Below are positions 43,788 through 50,747 of a DNA stretch of 64,000 nucleotides, in pieces. Source of the stretch: Pseudomonas sp. PIC25. GTDB lineage: Bacteria > Pseudomonadota > Gammaproteobacteria > Pseudomonadales > Pseudomonadaceae. The translations under genes and the position numbers were made by a program. The stretch's first letter is position 1; each line of letters begins with the position of its first letter. Below the pieces are notes generated by a model. It did not search any database and was not told the DNA's origin. It was given only the letters and a program-made list of their open reading frames with translations. Location of the stretch: NCBI RefSeq assembly GCF_002286785.1, contig NZ_MUJY01000051.1, positions 1 through 64,000 on the forward strand. The letters are read 5' to 3'.

Positions 43788-44756
43788 ATGCACATCTCAT
43801 CCGGCCGTTGGCTGTACGGCCTGTCGCTCGCCCTGCTCACCGCCGTGCTCTGGGGCATCCTGCCAATCAAGCTGAAAGAGGTCCTGCAGGTCATGGACCC
43901 GATCACCGTGACCTGGTACCGCCTGCTGGTGTCCGGCTCCCTGTTGCTGGCCTACCTCGCCGCGACCCGCCGCCTGCCGCGCTTCCGGCCGCTGGGGCGC
44001 AAGGGCGCCTGGCTGGTGGCCGCGGCCATCGCCGGGCTGACGGCCAACTACGTGCTCTATCTGATCGGCCTGAAGCTGCTCAGCCCCGGCACCACCCAAC
44101 TGGTGATCCAGGTGGCACCCATCCTCCTGCTGATCAGCAGCCTGTTCATCTTCCGCGAGCGTTTCAGCCTGGGGCAGGGCATTGGCCTGGCGATCCTGCT
44201 GGTGGGCTTCGGTCTGTTCTTCAATCAGCGCCTGGGCGAGCTGCTGACCTCGCTGACTGCCTATACCGCCGGGGTGCTCACGGTATTGCTGGCGGCCTTC
44301 GTCTGGACCTTCTACGGGCTGGCGCAGAAGCAACTGCTTACCGTGTGGAACTCGCTGCAGGTGATGATGGTGATCTACCTCGGCTGCGCCTTGCTCATCA
44401 CCCCCTGGGCCCTGCCGCTTCAGGTTCTGGAGCTGAGCCCGCTGCAAGGCTGGCTGCTGCTGGCCTGTTGCCTGAACACCCTGGTGGCCTATGGCGCCTT
44501 CGCCGAAGCCCTGGCCCATTGGGAAGCTTCGCGGGTCAGCGCGACCCTGGCCATCACCCCGCTGGTGACCTTCGGCTCCGTCGCCCTGGCCGCCAGCCTC
44601 TGGCCGGACCACGTACAGCCGGAGCAGATCAACACCCTCGCTTATGGCGGAGCCTTGCTGGTGGTGCTGGGCTCGGCACTCACCGCCATCGGCCCATCCA
44701 TGCTCGCCGGCTGGAGAGCACGGCGGGCTCGGAGTGAGGAAGAGTTGGGCATGTAG
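43788..44756 (+). CDS. DMT-superfamily (EamA/RhaT) transporter
   Basis: 322 aa with ten hydrophobic segments and two EamA halves (LTAVLWGILPIKLKEVLQVMDPITVTWYRLL and TLLAAFVWTFYGLAQKQLL). Probable efflux of small metabolites; the substrate is not predictable. The start at 43788 places the first transmembrane helix near the N-terminus; the longer upstream frame is unsupported. Confidence 0.88.
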   Translation: MHISSGRWLYGLSLALLTAVLWGILPIKLKEVLQVMDPITVTWYRLLVSGSLLLAYLAATRRLPRFRPLGRKGAWLVAAAIAGLTANYVLYLIGLKLLSPGTTQLVIQVAPILLLISSLFIFRERFSLGQGIGLAILLVGFGLFFNQRLGELLTSLTAYTAGVLTVLLAAFVWTFYGLAQKQLLTVWNSLQVMMVIYLGCALLITPWALPLQVLELSPLQGWLLLACCLNTLVAYGAFAEALAHWEASRVSATLAITPLVTFGSVALAASLWPDHVQPEQINTLAYGGALLVVLGSALTAIGPSMLAGWRARRARSEEELGM

Positions 44757-44762
44757 GCCGTG

Positions 44763-44862
44763 TGAGCGGGCTCATTCACTCACGCGGCAGCACAAAAAGG
44801 GGCGAATTCATTCACCCGACGTAACCGCCCCTAGGCGAATGAATTCGCCTCTACAGGACCTT
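44763..44862. repeat. REP cluster bordering the accessory block
   Basis: GAGCGGGCTCATTCACTCACGC, GGGGCGAATTCATTCACCC and AGGCGAATGAATTCGCCTCTAC: REP-type palindromes between the transporter and the first gene of the Reb block. They mark its left boundary. Confidence 0.78.
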
Positions 44863-44878
44863 CTGCCTTCTCAGCAGG

Positions 44879-45409
44879 CTATGACCGGGGCGGTGTGCCG
44901 GATGGCGTGGTCTTGCGGGTTTCGTTGAGGGCGGCGATGGCGTTTTCGAGCTGGGTCCTGAGCGCGCCGAAGTTCTGTTCGAAGCACTTCTGTACCTCGT
45001 TCTTCACCAGTTCCTCCAGGCGGCTGGCGATCTGTGCGGTTGCCGCCGGGTCGGTACCGGCCTGGGCGGCGCCGGGTATTGTCGGGTGCAGGTCGGCCAG
45101 GGAGTGGGCCGCCGTCACCGCCTTGAGGATCGCCTGTTCGCCGTCCTCCTGGGCCTGGAGGGCCTGGGTCGATGCATTCTGCACGTTCTGCAGGATTTGC
45201 CGGATCGAGTCCTGGGTCTGCTGCTTGCCGGCCTCGATGGCCTGTTCGACCTGCTGTCGCGCCAGGGCGGCGGGGTCGTTGCCGGCCTTGGCGGCCAGGC
45301 CGAGCTGGAATTGCTGCAACTGCTGCCGTTCGGTGGCGGTCAGTGGGCGCTTCAGCCAGCTTTCCGCCAGCCGGTTGAGGCTTTGGTTCAGTTCGTCCGA
45401 AGTGGCCAT
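44879..45409 (-). CDS. Unknown helical protein at the distal end of the Reb operon
   Basis: 176 aa, soluble, predicted almost all helix and Gln/Ala-rich (ATERQQLQQFQLGLAAKAG, QVEQAIEAGKQQTQDSIRQILQ) with a Pro-rich, basic C-tail. No family recognised. RBS GGGAGGGAG; 78 bp after the 69-aa gene on the same strand. Likely cytosolic. Its composition resembles the Ala/Gln-rich helices of R-body-associated proteins, which is only a suggestion. Confidence 0.72.
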   Translation of the reverse strand: MATSDELNQSLNRLAESWLKRPLTATERQQLQQFQLGLAAKAGNDPAALARQQVEQAIEAGKQQTQDSIRQILQNVQNASTQALQAQEDGEQAILKAVTAAHSLADLHPTIPGAAQAGTDPAATAQIASRLEELVKNEVQKCFEQNFGALRTQLENAIAALNETRKTTPSGTPPRS

Positions 45410-45487
45410 GGGTGCTCCCTCCCGTGAGGCGATGTGTGGCGTTGGGCGTGCCGGGCAGGCACGCCCGTGGGATGTGCGGCTCCGCCT

Positions 45488-45697
45488 TCAACTGCTGCCG
45501 TCGCCGGTTGGGGGGGTACACAGGGCCGAGGCGGTGTGCAGGGCCGTATGGGCGGTGCTCAGTTGCAGGGCCATCTGGCTGAGGCGTGCCAGGATGTCGT
45601 TCGGGTGGTCTTGGGACAGCGACTGCAACCACTGGTTGAGGCAATCGGAGAGCAGGGACTTGACCTGTTCCTTGAGGTTTTCCAGTTCGTCTTGCAT
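45488..45697 (-). CDS. Small unknown protein of the Reb operon (69 aa)
   Basis: 69 aa: MQDELENLKEQVKSLLSDCLN begins an amphipathic helix, followed by a Ser/Thr/Ala-rich tail. RBS AGGAGAACC at 7 bases. 24 bp downstream of the 59-aa gene. No family known to me; small helical accessory. Confidence 0.68.
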   Translation of the reverse strand: MQDELENLKEQVKSLLSDCLNQWLQSLSQDHPNDILARLSQMALQLSTAHTALHTASALCTPPTGDGSS

Positions 45698-45721
45698 GGC
45701 GGTTCTCCTGGTGGGGTGGGC

Positions 45722-45901
45722 TCACTTCAGCAGTTTCAGCAGGCTCAACAGCTTGGCCACGTCGCTGTCCTGCACTTCGATCAGGCGCTTGCCCGTACGG
45801 GGTCGCGCCGGGGCTTCGACGGGCGGTGCCGGCGGTTCGGCTACCCCGGTTGCCGGGCCGTTCGACTCGCTGCGAATCAGGTACTGGACGAGGGAGGGCA
45901 T
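45722..45901 (-). CDS. Small unknown protein of the Reb operon (59 aa)
   Basis: 59 aa, start ATG at 45901 behind GGAGACCC. Pro/Ala-rich middle and a short C-terminal amphipathic helix VAKLLSLLKLLK that could insert in or lie on a membrane. It starts 11 bp after the deaminase-like stop, so it is tightly coupled. Could be a peptide partner, immunity factor or toxin-like peptide; undetermined. Confidence 0.65.
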   Translation of the reverse strand: MPSLVQYLIRSESNGPATGVAEPPAPPVEAPARPRTGKRLIEVQDSDVAKLLSLLKLLK

Positions 45902-45912
45902 GGTGGGTCTCC

Positions 45913-48102
45913 TCAGATTCGCCGGGACTCGATCAGCACGACCGAGTCGGGCGATTCGAAGCCTTCCAACCGGCTCAGCCGGCGCCACTCGAGGGCGATG
46001 GCCGGCTCCCCGGGCGTGCCGATGGTGGCGTCCCAGTACGCCTTGCCCAGGGCGACGAACAACCGGTGGGTGTTTTCCAGCGACGCTTCGAGAATCCGGC
46101 CTTCGCGGCTGGCCAGGCCGTAATTGAGCAGGATGCTCATGCGCATGGCCTCGTCCTGGACGTTGGAATGCTCCACGCCCTGGCCGTCGGCGCCGAGCAG
46201 GTAGGAGCGCCAGTTCAGCACTTGGGCGAACAGCTTCAGGTAGAGCTGCAACAGCGGGTATCCCTTGCCCTCGCAGAGCGGTCGATGCAGATCGCATTGC
46301 TGCTGGAAGTAGAAGCGCAGCCGGTCGCCTATCGCTGCCGGCGTGCCGGGTGGCAGGTGCTGGGGGAAGTGCTGCATGCCCTGGTGGAACGCCGCTTCGC
46401 CCGCGGTAAGGCCGTAGACGTAGTCGATCTGGGACTGGTCGAGGCGCTCTTCGCCCTGATAGGCCACGGCATCGATCAGCTCGCGCAGCACGTCGGTGCC
46501 GATGAAGCCATTCAGGTGGCGCAGGCCGCGGTTGAGGCGGTAGGCCTGGGCGGAGTCGAACAGGCCGGCGGCGCCGGTGATGAAGTTGCTGCCGAGGTTG
46601 GTGTCGAACAGCAGGGCGGGGTACTTGCTGGCGATGTAGTTGCGGTAGTGGTAGGCGTGGCCGATGCGCAAGGTGAACGGCGAGTCCGGCTCCGTCAGCC
46701 GCTCATAGTTGGTCGGACCTTGCCCGTCCTGGGCGTCGAGTGCGCGGCTCAGGTTCATGATGTTGGTCCGGGCGTAGTAGGCGACCAGGCTCTGGGTGGT
46801 GGCGCTGGTGATGTCGAAGCGACGCAAGCGCAGTCCGGCGACGGTCAGGCTGTTGTCCTGGAACAGTTCGTCGAACAGCCCGGCCAGGGCGCTGTGGTCG
46901 TCGGTGGAAAGGCCGCGGTTGCGCTTGTCGCGCTGCTTCACCGGGCCTTGCAGCAGGGTGTTGGCGTAGCACTTGTAGGCGTAGGCGCAGAGGTTGCGAT
47001 AGAACGCGGCGGGCTCGACATGGGTGGCGTTGCGCAGGAAGTAGCCGCACAGCGAGCGGTTGTTGTCGGAGATGCCGGTGCCTTCGCCGCAATGGATGTG
47101 CAGCACCACCTTGCGGGTGTCCGGGTTCTTGTCCGCGTAGCTCTTGAATAGCGGAAGCGAGCCCAGGACGAAGGTGAAGAAGTCGCGGTAGAAGCCCGTG
47201 CGGGTTTCCGCGCCGAGCAGGTCGATGCCGACCAGCGTGGGGCTTTTCGGGGTGTCGCCGTCCAGCTCGAAGTGCGTGCGGATGGCCGCCAGGTCCTTGT
47301 TGAACGGAGTCAGCGCCGTGTAACCGTGGGCGGTGTGGGCGAGCAGCCGGTAGGCGGTCCCGTGGGCCTGGTTGAAGGCAGCGAACAGCGCGTTCAGGTC
47401 GTCGATCTCGTCTTCGCCGGTGGCCGTCTGGGTGTAGGCGATGCCCTCTTCGCGCAGGAAGCAGAGGGTGAATCCGGCGAACAGCTCGGTGTGGCGTTCG
47501 CGGATGATGCCGCGGGTCCAGTAGGCATCGTCGAACGGCGTGTATTTGTTGGCCGTCCAGATTTTGCGGTTGAAATAGCGCACCAGCTCGAAGGTTTCCG
47601 CGTCGCGGACCGCCTCGGAGCGCAGCAGCTCGACGACGGTGCGGTAGAGGTCGGGTTGGTCGATGGCCGGGGCGACACCGAGGTTGCCGAAGCGCTGGAG
47701 CAGGATGGCGCAGGCCAGGTAGGTGCTTTCCGCAGCGCATTCGCCGCGCAGGTAGGCTTCTTTGTCGAAGGCCAGGAAAGGGTTGCGGGCGATGGTGCGT
47801 TGCAGGGCCAGTTCGAAGAGTTCGTAGTGCGCCGCTTCCCGGGCCTTCTCCCTCGCCTCGTGCGGGGCGTCCGGGTGGACGCCGTTCTTCGCCATCAGCA
47901 GGCCGATCAACGATAGCTCCTGGCCCTTGGCGACCTGGAAGGCGGTGCTCCGTCCCTTCGGCAGCGGAATGGGCTGCGCGGGCCAGTCGGCGGCGGACCA
48001 GTGCATGCGGCTTTCCACCGGCAGGATGCCGGCGAAGTGGCTGTGGAAGTCGAAGGGATACCCCATGAACAGGGTCGGCTTATCCAGTGTGAAGTAGGCC
48101 AT
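45913..48102 (-). CDS. Large adenosine-deaminase-family protein in the R-body operon
   Basis: 729 aa. Motifs of the adenosine deaminase branch of amidohydrolases appear in the right order: FDFHSHFAG with metal ligands His20/His22, VGIDLLGAE (291-299; ADA has GIDLAGDE), LHIHCGEG with His337 and Glu340 (ADA HAGE), RIGHAYHY (His482; ADA RLGHGYH), DTNLGSNFITG (500-510; ADA CPxSNxxTG) and GTD (Asp537). True ADAs are about 340 residues; here about 270 residues are inserted between the first two motifs. RdrB of RADAR defence systems is another oversized ADA-fold protein, but no AAA+ partner is present. Probably a purine nucleoside or nucleotide deaminase. RBS AGGAGAG; 18 bp after the upstream gene. 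Confidence 0.78.
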   Translation of the reverse strand: MAYFTLDKPTLFMGYPFDFHSHFAGILPVESRMHWSAADWPAQPIPLPKGRSTAFQVAKGQELSLIGLLMAKNGVHPDAPHEAREKAREAAHYELFELALQRTIARNPFLAFDKEAYLRGECAAESTYLACAILLQRFGNLGVAPAIDQPDLYRTVVELLRSEAVRDAETFELVRYFNRKIWTANKYTPFDDAYWTRGIIRERHTELFAGFTLCFLREEGIAYTQTATGEDEIDDLNALFAAFNQAHGTAYRLLAHTAHGYTALTPFNKDLAAIRTHFELDGDTPKSPTLVGIDLLGAETRTGFYRDFFTFVLGSLPLFKSYADKNPDTRKVVLHIHCGEGTGISDNNRSLCGYFLRNATHVEPAAFYRNLCAYAYKCYANTLLQGPVKQRDKRNRGLSTDDHSALAGLFDELFQDNSLTVAGLRLRRFDITSATTQSLVAYYARTNIMNLSRALDAQDGQGPTNYERLTEPDSPFTLRIGHAYHYRNYIASKYPALLFDTNLGSNFITGAAGLFDSAQAYRLNRGLRHLNGFIGTDVLRELIDAVAYQGEERLDQSQIDYVYGLTAGEAAFHQGMQHFPQHLPPGTPAAIGDRLRFYFQQQCDLHRPLCEGKGYPLLQLYLKLFAQVLNWRSYLLGADGQGVEHSNVQDEAMRMSILLNYGLASREGRILEASLENTHRLFVALGKAYWDATIGTPGEPAIALEWRRLSRLEGFESPDSVVLIESRRI

Positions 48103-48120
48103 GGGCGTGCTCTCCTGCTA

Positions 48121-48771
48121 TCAGGACGCGTCGCCGCCGGAGGGCGGCGTCGTCTTGCCGTTGCGGTTGGCCAGGGTGTCGGCGTACTTCGCGATGCTCT
48201 GGTCGATCTTGTCGATGGCGAAACTGGCCGATTCGGCTTCGAGCGCGCCGGCAGCGGCGGCGACCGCGGCGGCGGCTCCCATCAGCAGGTCGGTGGCGAG
48301 CGCGCCGAGGGCGTCCTCGGCGGCCTGGGCGAGCTTGTTCTCGGCGATGTTCTCGGTCATTTGCTTGAGCAGGACGGCCTGGCTCGCCAGGGCGATCTTG
48401 CTCACGCCGTCGAAGTAGTTGGCGGCGGATTGCGCCACCAGTGCGGAGGCCTGGCTGATCATCATGTCCGGCGCGGTGGCGATCTGCGACGACGCATAGC
48501 TGGCGGTTTCCGCGTTGCTCAACTGCACGGCCTGTACGATCTGGCTGTTCAGCGCGCTGGTGTCGGGTGGCGTGGCCTTGCCGGACTGATTGAGCAGGCG
48601 GTCGGTCATCGCCGACAGGGTCGAGGGGCGCTTCGGTAGCGTAACGCCGGGGCTGGGCGCGGCCGGGGGATCGTCCTGTGCGGGTGTGTTCGTCGTTTCA
48701 TCGGATGCGGGTGATGTCGTCCCGTCGCCGGTGCCTTCTGGGGAAGCGGGTTTCTTGCCGAAGCCGAACAT
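48121..48771 (-). CDS. Long RebB-domain-like protein
   Basis: 216 aa. Residues 73-140 (LNSQIVQAVQLSN, then AP followed by a long Ala/Ser helix) align with RebB, which starts VNPQITDAVTQTN and then AP plus helix. The N-terminal 70 residues are Pro/Thr-rich and likely disordered. The C-terminal helix 150-200 is Ala-rich, including a nearly pure Ala stretch (165-175). No signal peptide. May be a second R-body subunit, an anchor or assembly factor. 29 bp from rebB; RBS AGGAGC. Confidence 0.7.
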   Translation of the reverse strand: MFGFGKKPASPEGTGDGTTSPASDETTNTPAQDDPPAAPSPGVTLPKRPSTLSAMTDRLLNQSGKATPPDTSALNSQIVQAVQLSNAETASYASSQIATAPDMMISQASALVAQSAANYFDGVSKIALASQAVLLKQMTENIAENKLAQAAEDALGALATDLLMGAAAAVAAAAGALEAESASFAIDKIDQSIAKYADTLANRNGKTTPPSGGDAS

Positions 48772-48800
48772 AGGCTGTGCTCCTGTCCTGGGCTAGCCGA

Positions 48801-49040
48801 TCACGAAGTCTTTTCGCCGATTGCCATGATCATCGACACGGCCTTGGAGACCACGGCGGTGGAGATCTGGTTGAGGGCTTGCTGGCTGTACACGGCGTTC
48901 TGCAGCGAAAGCCCGGCCGAGTGGCTGGCGACCTGGTAGAGCGAGGCGATGGCCTGGGCCGGGGCTTCGGCCACCACCTTGACGTTGGTCTGGGTGACGG
49001 CGTCGGTGATCTGCGGATTGACCTCTGTGTTGTCTGCCAT
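48801..49040 (-). CDS. rebB: RebB-family R-body protein
   Basis: 79 aa. Matches the RebB/'killing trait' family (PF11747): EVNPQITDAVTQTNVKVV, AEAPAQAIASLYQVASHSAGLSLQNAVYSQQ, then a hydrophobic helix. RebB proteins polymerise into R-bodies, coiled ribbons that extend on a pH or similar trigger and can rupture cells. First structural gene downstream of the sigma factor; RBS AAGGAGAG. Only one short RebB is present here, whereas some R-body clusters have several. Confidence 0.88.
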   Translation of the reverse strand: MADNTEVNPQITDAVTQTNVKVVAEAPAQAIASLYQVASHSAGLSLQNAVYSQQALNQISTAVVSKAVSMIMAIGEKTS

Positions 49041-49135
49041 GGAACTCTCCTTGGGATGAAAACGGCTGGCTTCGTCGTGCCGCCGCTCCCGGATCGGGAG
49101 AGGGGCCTTTGCTCACCGCGTGTCCGAATCGCTCG

Positions 49136-49729
49136 TCAGGAAGGAACGCGGCTGCCGCCGTGTTGTGAACGCCCCTGCGAAAAAATCTGGTCGCCCAACC
49201 GGTTGCGCAGCAATTGCACGCGCTTGCGCACCAAGGGTTGGGTGATGCCCAGTTCATCGGCGATGTCGGCGTAGGGGCGCTCCTCGATGAAGCGCAGTTC
49301 GAACAGGCGTTGCTGGGGCAGCGGCAGGCGGGCGACCGCGGCGCCGATCTGGGCGAGCCGCTCCAGTTGTTCGAGGCGTTCGAGGAGGTTGGCAGGCGAG
49401 GCGAAGCGGTCGATCTGCTCGCTGTGCAGGTCCACGCCATGGTCGAACAGCCGGCTCTCGCGCTGGTGGTGGCGGGCGCTGTCCAGGTAGACGTGTTCCA
49501 GGACAAGGAACATGAAACCCTCAGGATCGCGGACGCGCTCGGGGGCGCGGCGGAGAAACAGCAAGGCCTTGAGCGCGGTGTTGCTGAGCCACTCTTCGGC
49601 GCGCTCGCGGTCGCCCCGGGCCAGGCGTTGCGCGCGCTTGCGCAGGTTCGGTTGGACGGCGCGCCAGCTCTGCTCGAAGAGCCGGTCGATGCCGAGGAAG
49701 CCGCCATTCAGCCGGGTAAGACACTCCAT
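49136..49729 (-). CDS. ECF-like sigma-70 family factor of the reb locus
   Basis: 197 aa from the ATG at 49729, which is 8 bases after GGGAGG. A GTG nine bases upstream overlaps that ribosome site and is rejected. Sigma region 2 spans about 15-85 (FEQSWRAVQPNLRKRAQRLA, EEWLSNTALKALLFL, DPEGFMFLVLEHVYLD). Region 4 has LPLPQQRLFELRFIEERPYADIADELGITQPLVRKRVQLLRNRL. Probably directs transcription of the downstream rebB operon; 95-bp gap may hold its target promoter. R-body loci elsewhere also carry dedicated sigma factors. Confidence 0.87.
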   Translation of the reverse strand: MECLTRLNGGFLGIDRLFEQSWRAVQPNLRKRAQRLARGDRERAEEWLSNTALKALLFLRRAPERVRDPEGFMFLVLEHVYLDSARHHQRESRLFDHGVDLHSEQIDRFASPANLLERLEQLERLAQIGAAVARLPLPQQRLFELRFIEERPYADIADELGITQPLVRKRVQLLRNRLGDQIFSQGRSQHGGSRVPS

Positions 49730-49795
49730 CGTTGCCACCTCCCTGTGTGCTCATGCCTGGGAGGCAGTCTGAGTGGGGCATGCCCGGTGACGCTG

Positions 49796-50530
49796 TTACC
49801 TGGGTGACACTGCGCCGGAGGGCAGTTCCGCCATGCGCCGCAACTGGCCGATGTCGTTGATCAGGATGCGGTCGCTGCGGCAACTGATCAGGCCTTGGCG
49901 CTTCCAGCTCTGCAACTGGGCGTTGAGCTTCGGCCGGCTGGCATTGAGCATCGCCGCGAGGATGCTCTGGTTGGCCGGCAACGCGGCGCTGGCCGCGTCG
50001 GAGGCGGACGCATCCTGCGCCAGGCTGGCCAGCAGGTAGCGAGCCAGGCGGGATTCCAGGCGATGCAAGCAGACCATCTCGACGAAGCTGGAGGCCTCCC
50101 GCAGCCGCGAGCAGAGCAGGGCGAGGGCGCGCTCGAGGAAGGTCGGGTTGGCGATCAGCGGGGCGAAGTGGCGCCGGCCCAGGATCAGCACCCGCGTGGG
50201 GCCTGAGGCATAGGCCGAGGTCTCGCGCCGGCTCGGCTGGATCAGTGCGGTTTCCCCGACCACCTCGCCGGGGCCGATGTCGTTGATGATCAGCTCGCGG
50301 CCGTCCGGACCGTAGAGAACGGTGTAGATCTGTCCGGTGGTCACCAGCGCGATGAAGTCGTCGGGGTCGTGCTTGAGAAACAGCACGTCCTTGTCACGCA
50401 GGGTCCGTTCGGTCGAATGGAGGGCGACGTGCCGGATCAGCTCCGCCGGCAGGCCGCGCAACAGATGGGATTGTCCTGACAGGGTTTCGCGACGCAGAAG
50501 GCTGTCTTCCGCTGACTCGTTCGAATGCAT
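49796..50530 (-). CDS. Crp/Fnr-family regulator of the reb locus
   Basis: 244 aa. N-terminal cyclic-nucleotide-binding-type beta roll (about 25-130, GREIIINDIGPGEVVGETALI variant as RELIINDIGPGEVVGE) and a C-terminal winged helix (about 165-230). No FeS-ligating Cys cluster as in FNR. Upstream of the sigma gene by 66 bp, same direction, suggesting a regulator-sigma-structural cascade. Ligand unknown. Confidence 0.88.
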   Translation of the reverse strand: MHSNESAEDSLLRRETLSGQSHLLRGLPAELIRHVALHSTERTLRDKDVLFLKHDPDDFIALVTTGQIYTVLYGPDGRELIINDIGPGEVVGETALIQPSRRETSAYASGPTRVLILGRRHFAPLIANPTFLERALALLCSRLREASSFVEMVCLHRLESRLARYLLASLAQDASASDAASAALPANQSILAAMLNASRPKLNAQLQSWKRQGLISCRSDRILINDIGQLRRMAELPSGAVSPR

Positions 50531-50747
50531 GCGTTCGCCTTGGCCTGATTGATCGGTAGCTCCGATGAGGCGGTACGGCGGCTCTCAAGGATCAGTCAGT
50601 GGGACGTGCGCAGCGTCGATTTGTGAAGGCTGTTACAGAAGAAATACCGGAGCCATGGCCGTTACGGCGGCGACAGTGGGAAGCGAGTGAGGGTACGGTG
50701 AACGGCACGGGTGCTGCCTTCGTGAGGCGGCACCCGTGGGACATGGA

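Noticed and set aside
45913-48102. RADAR defence system (RdrA/RdrB)
   Set aside because: The enlarged ADA-family protein is reminiscent of RdrB, but no AAA+ RdrA gene is present and the neighbours are R-body genes; kept only as an analogy.
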